A DNA stretch of 64,000 nucleotides from Geodermatophilus siccatus (GTDB lineage: Bacteria; Actinomycetota; Actinomycetes; Mycobacteriales; Geodermatophilaceae): positions 1 to 64,000 of the forward strand of contig NZ_FNHE01000016.1 in the NCBI RefSeq assembly GCF_900103785.1. The letters run 5' to 3'. The position numbers were made by a program, and so were the translations under genes. Positions 43,170-51,968 of the stretch are shown piece after piece (position 1 is the stretch's first letter; each line of letters begins with the position of its first letter). A model generated the notes under the pieces. It searched no databases. It was given only the letters and a program-made list of their open reading frames with translations, and was not told the origin of the DNA.

Positions 43170-43670
43170 TCAGCTGTTCTGCTCCTCGCCCCTGTTGGTG
43201 GTCTGCTCGGACGGCTGCCCGCCCTGCTCGCCACCGACCGACAGCTGCTGCTGCCGGCCGCCGTGCTGGACCTCGATCCGCCGCGGCTGGGCCTGCTCCG
43301 ACAGCGGGATGGTCAGCAGGAGCACGCCGTCCTGGTAGGTGGCCGACACCCGGCCGGTGTCGAGAGCGTCACCGACCTGCAGCTGGCGGGTGAACCGTCC
43401 CTGCGGACGCTCGGCCAGGAGCACGTTGGCGCCCTGCCCGTACTCGGCGCGGCGTTCGGCGCGGATGGTGAGCATGTTGCGCTCGGTGGTGATCTCCACG
43501 CTGTCCGGGTCCACCCCGGGCAGGTCCAGCGCCACGTGGTAGCCGTCCTCGGCCTGCCACACGTCCATCGGCATGCCCATCGGGGTCCGCGTGCCGGACA
43601 TCATCTGGCTGGTCAGCCGGTCCAGGCTCCGGAACGGGTCCCCGAACGGGTCGAAACGCATGACGCTCAT
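43170..43670 (-). CDS. Hsp20/alpha-crystallin small heat shock protein
   Basis: A 166-residue chaperone. The N-terminus MSVMRFDPFGDPFRSLDRL, the alpha-crystallin domain (VALDLPGVDPDSVEITTERNMLTIRAERR ... DGVLLLTIPLSEQAQPRRIEV) and a Gln/Glu-rich tail are normal for actinobacterial Hsp20. It holds unfolded proteins without ATP. ATG 43668-43670 has GGAGGG upstream. No HAIR/HspR box was noticed in the 228-base upstream gap. Confidence 0.93.
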   Translation of the reverse strand: MSVMRFDPFGDPFRSLDRLTSQMMSGTRTPMGMPMDVWQAEDGYHVALDLPGVDPDSVEITTERNMLTIRAERRAEYGQGANVLLAERPQGRFTRQLQVGDALDTGRVSATYQDGVLLLTIPLSEQAQPRRIEVQHGGRQQQLSVGGEQGGQPSEQTTNRGEEQNS

Positions 43671-43898
43671 CACGCCCTCCTGAGCGGTCCTCGGTTCTTC
43701 GAGCGGTCGTCCACCTGTGCGGCAGCTGCCGGCCGCGGCCGGCCGTGTCCTCCCCACCCCGCGTCGTTCCCGGTGAGCGAGGCGTCATGCACGACGTCGT
43801 TCCGGATCCGGGTCCGGTGCGCACGTGGTCGGGACGGCCGGTGCCGAGGCGCCGCCTCCCTAGGCTCGGACCGTGACCACCGCCGCGGGGACCCAGGC

Positions 43899-44531
43899 GT
43901 GAGCGCCCAGGGAGCCGTGCTCGGCTTCGGCCTCGTCGCCCTGCTGCTGACCATCACCCCTGGCCTCGACACCGCCCTGGTCCTCCGCGCCGCCATCACG
44001 CGGGGACGACGGGACGCGGTGGCCACGGCGCTCGGGGTGGTCGCCGGCGTCCTGGCGTGGGGCGCCGCCGCCGCGGTCGGGGTGTCGGCCCTCCTGACCG
44101 CGTCCACCGTCGCCTACGACGTCCTCCGGCTCGTCGGCGCCGGATACCTGGTCTGGCTCGGCGGGCGGATCCTGTGGCGCCTGACCCGGCACCCTGCCGG
44201 GTCGAACGCCGGCTCGTCCCCGTCGCCGGGAGGAGCCTGGCGGTCGGCCCGCACCGGTCTGCTGACCAACCTGCTCAACCCGAAGGTCGGCGCCTTCTAC
44301 GTGTCCGTGCTGCCGCAGTTCCTCCCGCCCGACACGTCGGCCCTCGGGATGGGCGTGCTGCTGGCCCTCGTCCACGCGGCGCTGAGCCTCGTCTGGTTCG
44401 CCGTCCTCGTCCTCGGTGCAGTGGCCGCCCGCCGGTGGCTGCAGCGCCCGAGGGTCAGCCGGACCGTCGAGGGCGTCACCGGGGTCGCCCTGCTCGGTCT
44501 CGGCCTGCGGCTGGCCCTGCCCGGCGGCTGA
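43899..44531 (+). CDS. LysE/RhtB-family exporter
   Basis: A 210-residue, six-helix amino acid exporter: GLVALLLTITPGLDTALVLRAAITRGRR is the family signature, and LLTNLLNPKVGAFYVSVLPQFL follows before the fourth helix. The substrate is unknown. GTG 43899 is the only start in frame near the first helix. Confidence 0.9.
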   Translation: MSAQGAVLGFGLVALLLTITPGLDTALVLRAAITRGRRDAVATALGVVAGVLAWGAAAAVGVSALLTASTVAYDVLRLVGAGYLVWLGGRILWRLTRHPAGSNAGSSPSPGGAWRSARTGLLTNLLNPKVGAFYVSVLPQFLPPDTSALGMGVLLALVHAALSLVWFAVLVLGAVAARRWLQRPRVSRTVEGVTGVALLGLGLRLALPGG

Positions 44532-44710
44532 CCGGGACGACGCCGCCCGGGGTGCGACGCCCCCTCCGGTGAGCCGGTGCTGCGGGCGTCCTCCCTGCTC
44601 AGGGGCGTGCGTCACAGCGCGGGAGGGGTCGCCTCCGCTACGGTGGAGCTGCTCGATCGAGTCGCGACCCACCGGATCGTGGCCGAGCGCAGGCACAGTC
44701 GGGAGGCACT

Positions 44711-46027
44711 GTGGCCCTCCCGTCGCCCCGTTCCCGCGCCGCGTCGTCCCCGGAGGAGTCGTCGGCGTCGGCCCCGCTGCCCGCCGGGACGCTGCTCCCG
44801 GCCGCGCCCGACGAGGCCTTCGAGCGGTTCGTCCGGCTGGTCCGCCACCAGCTGTCGGTGCCGGTGGCGCTCGTGACGCTGGTGAGCGCCGAGGAGCAGG
44901 TCTTCCCCGGCGCCGCCGGCCTTCCCGAGCCGTACCAGAGCGAGCGGCGCACCCCGCTGAGCCACTCGTTCTGCCAGCACGTGGTCGCCTCCTCCGAGCC
45001 GCTGGTCATCGAGGACGCACGGCGCCACCCCCTGGTCCGGCACAACCTCGCCGTCCCCGACCTGCAGGTCGTCGCCTACGCGGGGATGCCCCTGGTGGAC
45101 GCCGACGGCCGGGTGATCGGCTCGCTGTGCGCCATCGACTCCCAGCCGCGGCACTGGACCGACACCGACCTGGCGGTGCTCACCGACCTGGCCGGCGCCT
45201 GCTCCTCGGAGCTGCAGCTGCGGATCATGACCGCGCGCGCCGCGCAGGCCGCCGACGTCGCCGCCCGCGAGTGGCGGCGCACCCAGCAGCTGCTGGAGGA
45301 GCGCAGCAGCGTCGCGGAGACGCTGCAGCGGGCGATGCTGCCGCAGCTCCCGGAGCCCGACGGCCTGCAGATGGCCGGCCGCTACCTGCCCGCGCACGGC
45401 AACCACCGGGTGGGGGGTGACTGGTTCGACGGCTTCTGCTCCGCGGACGACGTCACGGTGCTGGCGATCGGCGACACCGTCGGCCACGACATCGCCGCCG
45501 CCGCGGACATGAGCCAGCTGCGCACGCTCCTGCGCGGCTACGCCGTCGACCGCGGCGAGGTCCCCTCCGACACGATGCAGCGCCTGGACCGGGCGATGGT
45601 CCGGCTGCCGGTGGGCGCCATCGCCTCGATCGTCCTGGCCCGCATCGAGCCTGCGCAGCCCGACGGGTCGCGGCGGCTGCGCTGGACCAACGCCGGTCAC
45701 CCGCCGCCGCTGCTGCTGCGCCCCGACGGCACGGTCGACGTGCTCAGCACCCCGCCGGACATGCTCGTCGGCATCGACCCCACCCGGCCGCGCCGGGACC
45801 ACGCGACGGACCTGCCCGCGGGCAGCACGCTGCTGCTCTACACCGACGGCCTGATCGAGCGCCGCAGCACCGGCCAGGACATCGACGTCGGCATCGCCGC
45901 CCTAGCCGCCACGCTCGGCGGGCTGCAGGAGCTGCCGGTCGACGCGATCCTCGACCGGGTGCTGGCCCTGGTCCGCTACGACCGCGAGGACGACATCGCC
46001 GCCCTCGCCATCCGCGTCGAGGGCTGA
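44711..46027 (+). CDS. GAF-SpoIIE (PP2C-type) phosphatase
   Basis: A 438-residue signalling protein. The GAF domain (about 37-165) has FCQHVVASSEPLVIEDAR and YAGMPLVDADGRVIGSLCAID. A linker coiled coil precedes the PP2C domain (about 200-435), with metal-binding aspartates in GGDWFDGF, GDTVGHD, YTDGLIE and DDIAALAI. It probably dephosphorylates an anti-sigma antagonist in a partner-switch. No anti-sigma genes are adjacent. GTG start. Confidence 0.9.
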   Translation: MALPSPRSRAASSPEESSASAPLPAGTLLPAAPDEAFERFVRLVRHQLSVPVALVTLVSAEEQVFPGAAGLPEPYQSERRTPLSHSFCQHVVASSEPLVIEDARRHPLVRHNLAVPDLQVVAYAGMPLVDADGRVIGSLCAIDSQPRHWTDTDLAVLTDLAGACSSELQLRIMTARAAQAADVAAREWRRTQQLLEERSSVAETLQRAMLPQLPEPDGLQMAGRYLPAHGNHRVGGDWFDGFCSADDVTVLAIGDTVGHDIAAAADMSQLRTLLRGYAVDRGEVPSDTMQRLDRAMVRLPVGAIASIVLARIEPAQPDGSRRLRWTNAGHPPPLLLRPDGTVDVLSTPPDMLVGIDPTRPRRDHATDLPAGSTLLLYTDGLIERRSTGQDIDVGIAALAATLGGLQELPVDAILDRVLALVRYDREDDIAALAIRVEG

Positions 46028-46062
46028 CCTCCGGCGTGTCGCGCACCAGTACGGTTCCGGGC

Positions 46063-46554
46063 GTGGCGCAGCGGTGGCTCGACGAGGAGCAGCAGCAGAC
46101 CTGGCGGGCGTGGTTGAGCGTCGCCGAGCTGCTCCCGCGGGTCCTCGACGCCCAGCTCCAGCGCGACGCCGGCCTCAGCCACGCCGCCTACGTCGTCCTG
46201 GCCATGCTCTCGGAGGCGCCCGGGCGCAGCCGGCGGATGAGCGACCTCGCCCGCCGCGCCAACCAGTCGCAGAGCCGGCTCTCGCACACCGTCGCGCGGC
46301 TGGAGGAACGCGGCTGGGTGCGCCGCGAGCGCTCTCCCGAGGACGGCCGGGGCAACGTCGCCGTCCTCACCGACGCCGGGTGGGACGTCGTCCGCTCGGT
46401 CGCGCCCGGTCACGTCGAGGCCGTCCGGGCGGCGGTGTTCGACCCGCTCACCGACGAGCAGACCCGCGCTCTCGGCGACGCGCTGCAGGCGGTGCTCGAC
46501 CGGCTCGACCCCGACCACAGCCTGCGCCTGCGGGAGGGCGCGGACGCCGGCTGA
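46063..46554 (+). CDS. MarR-family transcriptional regulator
   Basis: A 163-residue winged-helix regulator: LPRVLDAQLQRDAGLSHAAYVVLAMLSEAPGRSRRMSDLARRANQSQSRLSHTVARLEERGWVRRE. The GTG at 46063 (VAQRWLDEEQQ) is taken because homologues usually begin there. An in-frame GTG at 46036 is possible. It is not clearly linked to a target operon, but the GAF-SpoIIE phosphatase is 36 bases upstream on the same strand. Confidence 0.87.
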   Translation: MAQRWLDEEQQQTWRAWLSVAELLPRVLDAQLQRDAGLSHAAYVVLAMLSEAPGRSRRMSDLARRANQSQSRLSHTVARLEERGWVRRERSPEDGRGNVAVLTDAGWDVVRSVAPGHVEAVRAAVFDPLTDEQTRALGDALQAVLDRLDPDHSLRLREGADAG

Positions 46555-46620
46555 CCGCCGGACGGGTCGTCGGTCCACCCCGGGCATCCTGGTGCACCCG
46601 GCCGACGTCCGGGCTCACCG

Positions 46621-46687
46621 TCGCGGGTCCTGGATCAGCACCGGTGGTGAGCCAGGACCCGCGACGATCAGCTCAGCTGATCGTCGC
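46621..46687. terminator. Two nested long palindromes between convergent genes
   Basis: The 13-base perfect arms TCGCGGGTCCTGG (46621-46633) and CCAGGACCCGCGA (46652-46664) form one hairpin. Another 13-base pair (46661-46673 with 46675-46687, GCGACGATCAGCT) forms a second. They share 46661-46664, so the two hairpins compete at their base. They lie between the convergent MarR and carboxyltransferase genes, where a bidirectional terminator is expected. Confidence 0.7.
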
Positions 46688-46693
46688 GGCACC

Positions 46694-48223
46694 TCAGCGG
46701 CCGAGGTGGCGGTAGCGGTGCAGCCGGGTGCGGAAGCGCTCGCCGTCGTCCCGCCCGAGCAGGCCGGCCAGCTCCTCGCCGAGCACCCGCCCCAGCCGCC
46801 GGCAGAACTCCACCGGCTCGTCGGCGGCGTCCGGCCGCTCGGGGACGACGCGGTCGACGATCCCGGCCCGCCACAGGTCCGTGGCCCGCACCCCGTGGGC
46901 GGCGGCCATCTCGTCGGCGCGGTCGACGGTGCGGTGCACGATCGCCGAGGCGCCCTCCGGCGGCAGCGGGCCCAGCCAGCCGTTGGCCGCGGCCAGCACC
47001 CGGTCGGCCGGTGCGAGCGCGAGCGCCCCGCCGCCGGTGCCCTGGCCCAGCAGCACCGCCAGCGTCGGTGCCCGCAGCATCACCAGGTCCTGCAGGCACC
47101 GGGCGATCTCGGCGGCCAGGCCGCCCTCCTCGGCCTCCTTGGACAGCGCTGCGCCGGGGGTGTCGACGAGGGTGACCAGCGGCAGCCGCAGCTCGGCAGC
47201 CAGCCGCATCCCGCGCCGCGCCTCGCGCAGCGCGGCCGGCCCCAGCGGCGCCGACAGCGACTGCCCGCGCCGGTCCTGACCGAGGACGACGCACGGCGCC
47301 CCGCCGAAGCGCGCCAGGGCGAGCAGCAGCCCGGGGTCCTTCTCCCCGGCGCCGGTGCCGGACAGGCCGACGACGTCGGTGGCCGCCGTCCGCAGCAGCC
47401 GCCGCACGCCGGGCCGGTCCTCGCGGCGGGAGGCGGTGACGACCTCCCAGGCGCTGCGGCCGTCCGCGTCGTCCGCCCCGCCCAGCCCCGCGTCGGTGCC
47501 GTCCTCGGGCGTTGGCCGCTCGGCGTCGGCGACGTCCCGGTGCCAGGTCTGCCGGGCGGCCAGCACCCGCAGCGCCCGGTCGGCGACCTCGGCGATCTCC
47601 TCGTGCGGGACGACGGCGTCGATGAGCCCGTGCTCGGCGAGGTGCTCGGCGGTCTGCACGCCCTCGGGGAACGGCTCGCCGTAGAGCGCCTCGTACACCC
47701 GCGGGCCGAGGAAGCCGATCGAGGCGCCGGGCTCGGCGATGGTCACGTGGCCCAGCGACCCCCAGGAGGCCAGGACGCCGCCGAACGTGGGGTGCCGCAG
47801 GTAGACCAGGTAGGGCAGCCCGGCCTCCTTGTGCCGGGCGATCGCCGCGGTGATGCCGATCATCTGCAGGAAGGCGACGGTGCCCTCCTGCATCCGGGTG
47901 CCGCCGGAGACCGGCGCGGCCAGCAGCGGCAGCCCCTCCTCGGTGGCCCGCTCGACCGCGGCGATGAGCCGGTCGGCGGCGGCCACGCCGATGGAGCCGG
48001 CGAGGAAGCCGAACTCGCCGGCGATCACCGCGACCCTCCGTCCGCGCAGCTGCCCCTCGCCGGTGGTGATCGACTCGTCCTGCCGCGTCCGCTCCGCCGC
48101 CCGGGCCAGCTCGGCGGCGTAGGACTCCGGGACGTCGCCCACCGTCACGGGGGAGTCCCAGCTCTTCCAGGAGCCGGGGTCGAGGACGAGGTCCCGCAGC
48201 GCCCGGGCGTCCAGGGAGCTCAC
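46694..48223 (-). CDS. Fused carboxyltransferase (AccD-AccA-like), possible decarboxylase
   Basis: A 509-residue protein with two crotonase-fold halves. The first (LRGRRVAVIAGEFGFLAGSIG ... GGTRMQEGTVAF) is AccD-like but lacks the Cys4 zinc ribbon. The second (RGMRLAAELRLPLVTLVDTPGAA ... LLGQGTGGGALALAPADRVL) is AccA-like. No biotin carboxylase or carrier lies nearby. With a MatC-type carrier and a CoA-transferase in the same operon, it may act on a malonyl-type CoA ester. GTG start overlaps the upstream stop. Confidence 0.8.
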   Translation of the reverse strand: MSSLDARALRDLVLDPGSWKSWDSPVTVGDVPESYAAELARAAERTRQDESITTGEGQLRGRRVAVIAGEFGFLAGSIGVAAADRLIAAVERATEEGLPLLAAPVSGGTRMQEGTVAFLQMIGITAAIARHKEAGLPYLVYLRHPTFGGVLASWGSLGHVTIAEPGASIGFLGPRVYEALYGEPFPEGVQTAEHLAEHGLIDAVVPHEEIAEVADRALRVLAARQTWHRDVADAERPTPEDGTDAGLGGADDADGRSAWEVVTASRREDRPGVRRLLRTAATDVVGLSGTGAGEKDPGLLLALARFGGAPCVVLGQDRRGQSLSAPLGPAALREARRGMRLAAELRLPLVTLVDTPGAALSKEAEEGGLAAEIARCLQDLVMLRAPTLAVLLGQGTGGGALALAPADRVLAAANGWLGPLPPEGASAIVHRTVDRADEMAAAHGVRATDLWRAGIVDRVVPERPDAADEPVEFCRRLGRVLGEELAGLLGRDDGERFRTRLHRYRHLGR

Positions 48224-49398
48224 CGGGAGAGCCAGGCGCGGATCTCCTCGTTCGAGGAGCCGAGCACCGGCGGCGCGGCGTGGTCCCGCCGGGTGGTCTC
48301 GGTCTCGCCGTCCGGACCGGGGGCGAAGAAGCGCAGCGGCGGGCCGGGCAGCTGCAGGGGGCCGAGCGTCTGGTGCTCGACGTCGACCAGCAGGCCCTGC
48401 GACAGCGTCTGGTCCCAGCCGTAGACCTCGTCCAGGGTGCGCACCTTGCCCGCCGGGACGCCGGCACCGGAGAGGCGGGCGAGCAGCTCCTCGGGGGTGA
48501 GGTCGGCGAAGGCCCGCTCCAGCAGCTCGATCACCTGGTCGCGGTGGTCGACGCGCTCGCCGTTGGTGGCCACACCGGGCGCCTCGGCGTCCAGGCCGAA
48601 CTCGGTGCACAGCCGCCGCCACAGCCCCTCCGACCCGCAGGAGAGCTGGACGCTGCCGCCCTTGCAGTGGAACAGGCCGTAGGGGGCGATCGAGGGGTGG
48701 TGGTTGCCCTGCGCCCGCCCGACCTCGCCCGCGACCGTCCACCGGGTGCCCTGGAAGGCGTGCACGCCGACGATCGCCGCCAGCAGGGAGGTGCGCACCA
48801 CCTGGCCGCGGCCGGTGCGCTGCCGCTCGATGAGCGCGGCGAGCACCCCGTACGCGCCGTACATGCCGGCCAGCAGGTCGGCGATCGGGACGCCGACCCG
48901 CTGCGGGTCGTCCGGGCCCGAGCCGGTCAGCGACATCAGCCCGCCCTCGCCCTGGGCGATCTGGTCGTAGCCGGCCCGCCCGCCCTCGGGCCCGTCGTGG
49001 CCGAAGCCGCTGATCGAGAGGGTGACCAGCCGCGGGTTGAGCTGCTCGAGCACGTCGGTGCCGAAGCCGAGGCGCTCCAGGGTGCCGGGGCGGAAGTTCT
49101 CCAGCAGCACGTCGGCGCGGCGGACCAGCTCGCGCAGCAGCTCCTTGTCGCCGTCGTCCTTGAGGTCGAGGGTGACCGACTCCTTGTTGCGGTTGGTCGA
49201 GAGGAAGTACGTCGACTCCCGCTCGGCGCCCTCCGGGTGGAGGAACGGCGGGCCCCAGCCGCGGGTGTCGTCCCCGCTGCCGGGGTTCTCCACCTTGATG
49301 ACGCGGGCGCCGAGGTCGCCGAGCATCATCCCGGCGTGCGGCCCGGCGAGGGCGCGGGTCAGGTCGACGACGAGGACGCCGTCCAGGGGTCCGGACAC
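48220..49398 (-). CDS. CaiB/BaiF (family III) CoA-transferase
   Basis: A 392-residue CoA-transferase: PLDGVLVVDLTRALAGPHAGMMLGDLGARVIKVENPGSGDDTRGWGPPF, the catalytic Asp in GYDQIAQGEGGLMSLTG, and RTSLLAAIVG. It moves CoA between carboxylic acids. Its stop overlaps the carboxyltransferase start (GTGA), and the carrier gene lies 21 bases upstream. The acid is probably a dicarboxylate supplied by that carrier. Confidence 0.92.
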   Translation of the reverse strand: MSGPLDGVLVVDLTRALAGPHAGMMLGDLGARVIKVENPGSGDDTRGWGPPFLHPEGAERESTYFLSTNRNKESVTLDLKDDGDKELLRELVRRADVLLENFRPGTLERLGFGTDVLEQLNPRLVTLSISGFGHDGPEGGRAGYDQIAQGEGGLMSLTGSGPDDPQRVGVPIADLLAGMYGAYGVLAALIERQRTGRGQVVRTSLLAAIVGVHAFQGTRWTVAGEVGRAQGNHHPSIAPYGLFHCKGGSVQLSCGSEGLWRRLCTEFGLDAEAPGVATNGERVDHRDQVIELLERAFADLTPEELLARLSGAGVPAGKVRTLDEVYGWDQTLSQGLLVDVEHQTLGPLQLPGPPLRFFAPGPDGETETTRRDHAAPPVLGSSNEEIRAWLSR

Positions 49399-49419
49399 GG
49401 GTGCCTCTCTCTCGGGGGT

Positions 49420-50769
49420 CTACAGCCAGCCGGGGACGACGAAGACCAGCCAGGCCAGGAACGGTCCGACGACCACGACGATCCCGGAGTAGGCGAGTAT
49501 CTGCTTGTAGAAGCGGTCCCGGTCCACGTCCTGGGCGTTGGCCAGCACCAGGGCGCCGTTGGTCGAGAACGGGCTGACGTCGACGATCGTCGAGGCCACC
49601 GAGAGGGCCACGATGACGCCCACCGTGCCGATCGCGCCGGCCTGCAGGAACGGCACGGCCAGCGCGATGGCGACGCCGATGATCGCGGTCGACGACGCGA
49701 ACGCCGACACCACCCCGCCGATGTAGCAGAGCAGCAGGGCGATGAGCAGCGGGACGCCGAGACCGATGACCGCCTCGCCGACGTAGTCGATGGTGCCGGC
49801 CTCCTGCAGCACGAACACGAAGGTCAGCACCCCGGCGATCAGCAGCACCGTGGACCAGCTGATCTGGCTGACCGCGCCCTTGTGCCGGGCGGCGGCGAAC
49901 AGCGCCAGCACCGTGGCGACCGTGATGGACACGAAGCCGATGTCGAGGTCGAAGACGAGCGCCAGGACGGCGACCGCGGCCAGCCCGATCAGGGTCAGGA
50001 CCTGGTCGAGGGTCACCTTCTGCGGGCGCTCGGGCTCGCCGTCCACCGCGTCGCCGCTGCCGCTGCCGCCCCCGACGGCCGGTCCGGGCGGGGCGCCGTG
50101 GCCGCTGACGACGGTGGCCTCCGCGTGCTCGGCCGTGGCCGGGGCCGTGACGCCCACCTTCCGGCCGAGCAGCCGGCGCCCGCCGAGGACGAAGAAGAGC
50201 ACCAGGGCGATGGCCAGGTTGAACACGAGGCTGCCCAGGAAGACGGTGACCGGACTGCTGGTCAGCCCCTCGGTCTCGACGATCGTGTTGACCGTGACGC
50301 CGTAGACGCTGATCGGCGAGAACCCGCCGCCCTGCGCGCCGTGGATGACCATCATGCCCATGAGCAGCGGGTTGATCCCGTAGCGGGCGGCGAAGCCGAG
50401 GGCGATCGGCGCGATGATGGCGACCGCGGCGGGGGACAGAGCGCCGATCGCGGTGAGCAGCGCGGTGACCGCGAACATGATCCAGGGGATGGCGGCCACG
50501 TGGCCGCGGACCAGGCGCACGGCGCCACGGACCAGCAGGTCGACCGTGCCGTTGTTCTGCGCGATCGCGAACAGGTACGTGACGCCGATCAGCGTCACGA
50601 CCAGCTCCGCCGGGAACCCGGCGAGGATGTCGTCGGTGCTCAGCCCGACCGACAGCGTGCCGACGAGGAACGCGGCCACGAACGCCAGCGCCCCCATGTT
50701 GATGGGCAGGAACGTCGCGATCGCGAAGATCACGACGAGCGCCAGGATGGTGACGATCTCCGGTGACAC
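49420..50769 (-). CDS. Dicarboxylate carrier, MatC/SLC13-like
   Basis: A 449-residue membrane protein with about 12 helices and a variable, Gly/Ala-rich cytosolic loop (about 215-245). The N-terminus (ILALVVIFAIATFLPINMGALAFVAAFLVG) matches the MatC dicarboxylate carrier domain, and VSPFSTNGALVLANAQ is the conserved C-terminal block of the ion transporter superfamily. It probably imports malonate or a similar dicarboxylate, and it is first gene of a three-gene operon. Confidence 0.85.
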   Translation of the reverse strand: MSPEIVTILALVVIFAIATFLPINMGALAFVAAFLVGTLSVGLSTDDILAGFPAELVVTLIGVTYLFAIAQNNGTVDLLVRGAVRLVRGHVAAIPWIMFAVTALLTAIGALSPAAVAIIAPIALGFAARYGINPLLMGMMVIHGAQGGGFSPISVYGVTVNTIVETEGLTSSPVTVFLGSLVFNLAIALVLFFVLGGRRLLGRKVGVTAPATAEHAEATVVSGHGAPPGPAVGGGSGSGDAVDGEPERPQKVTLDQVLTLIGLAAVAVLALVFDLDIGFVSITVATVLALFAAARHKGAVSQISWSTVLLIAGVLTFVFVLQEAGTIDYVGEAVIGLGVPLLIALLLCYIGGVVSAFASSTAIIGVAIALAVPFLQAGAIGTVGVIVALSVASTIVDVSPFSTNGALVLANAQDVDRDRFYKQILAYSGIVVVVGPFLAWLVFVVPGWL

Positions 50770-51213
50770 GACGGGCTCCTACGGCGTCGGAGGGCTGGGA
50801 CACCCGGTGCAGTGGCTCAGTGGCCTAGCAACTGTCGTGGGGACACTGTGTCATCCGCCACGCCGACAGCATGCAGGGAGGGGGGCCGTGTCCGCGCCCG
50901 GTGAGCCGGACGCCGCCGCTCCCGGCGGATCGCCGAGCTGGTGCCGGAGCCGGATCGAGTCGCTGGCCCGTGAGGCCGGCCGCCCCGCAGTCCCGCGGGT
51001 CACCGCGCGGTCGCCGAGGCGACCCGGGTCGGGGACCCGCCGGCGGCCGCGGCCGCGATGACCGTGCACCCACGGGGGAGTCGGGGGCCGTGCCTCGGGG
51101 GTGCAGCCTCGCCGGTGGGTCCGGCCGGCGCCGGGCGGGCACGGTCCTGCACGGCTGCCGCCGGTCGACTCGCCGACCCCGGTCACCCCGACCCGAACAC
51201 GGGTGCGGGGGGC
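50770..51213. other. 444-base gap with no firmly supported gene
   Basis: This lies between the carrier gene and the cyclo-ligase. One GTG frame (50888-51061, plus strand, 57 residues with SRIESLAREAGRPAVPRVT) has a strong purine-rich ribosome site (GGGAGGGGG), but shows no family match. It might be a truncated regulator of the dicarboxylate operon, which it faces divergently. Confidence 0.4.
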
Positions 51214-51798
51214 TCAGGGCAGGTCGAGCCAGCCGCCCGAGGGGGTCACCACCGCGGTGACGCGCTGGTCGTGCGGCTCCACCGGCAGCGCGTCGACCAG
51301 CTCCTCGTCGAAGACCAGGGCCACCAGCCGCGCGCCGGGGCGGACGTGCCGCAGCGCGCGGTCGTAGTAGCCGCCGCCGCGGCCCAGACGGACCCCGGTC
51401 CGGTCGACCGCGAGCGCGGGGACGACGACGACCTCGGCGGCGCCGATCGCGGTCGGTCCCAGCCGCGGCCCCACCGGCTCGAGCAGCCCGAAGCGGCCCG
51501 GGGCCAGCCGGCCGGTGTCCACCGCCCACGTCAGCTCGCGCCCCTCGGCCGGGACCACCGGGAGGAGCACCCGCGAGCGGAGCTGGGTGAAGGCCGCCGG
51601 CAGCCGGCCCGCCCCGGGCTCGGTCGGGTCGGGCGCGAAGGCGGCCAGCGTCCGGACGCCGGCCAGGCCGCGCAGCAGGGCGGTGGCGACCGCTGCGCTG
51701 GCGGCGGCGCGCTCCTCGGCGGAGCGGGCCTCGCGGCGGGCCGTGATCCGGGCGCGGAGCGCGACCTTGGCCTCGGTCACGTCGTCCGCGGGGGTCAC
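51214..51798 (-). CDS. 5-Formyltetrahydrofolate cyclo-ligase
   Basis: A 194-residue ATP-dependent enzyme that converts 5-formyl-THF to 5,10-methenyl-THF. The N-terminus has ALRARITARREARSAEERAAAS, and the phosphate/folate motif is GVRLGRGGGYYDRALRH (about 139), followed by VALVFDEELVDALPVEPHDQRV. It is divergent from galU, as in mycobacteria, where the ruc gene also lies next to it. Here ruc is 14 kb away. Confidence 0.92.
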   Translation of the reverse strand: MTPADDVTEAKVALRARITARREARSAEERAAASAAVATALLRGLAGVRTLAAFAPDPTEPGAGRLPAAFTQLRSRVLLPVVPAEGRELTWAVDTGRLAPGRFGLLEPVGPRLGPTAIGAAEVVVVPALAVDRTGVRLGRGGGYYDRALRHVRPGARLVALVFDEELVDALPVEPHDQRVTAVVTPSGGWLDLP

Positions 51799-51968
51799 CG
51801 CCGCAGGCTAGCCAGCCAGCCTGGGAGTCCCGGTCCGACCGCTCCGGCACGGGTGGCGTGGACGGCGTGTCCGCGCGCGTGTCGCCGACGACGACCCGCT
51901 GACCCGCCCGGCGGCGTCCGACGGCACCGCGCGGGGGGCGTCGGTGCCCGGTCACTAGGCTCGCGCGC

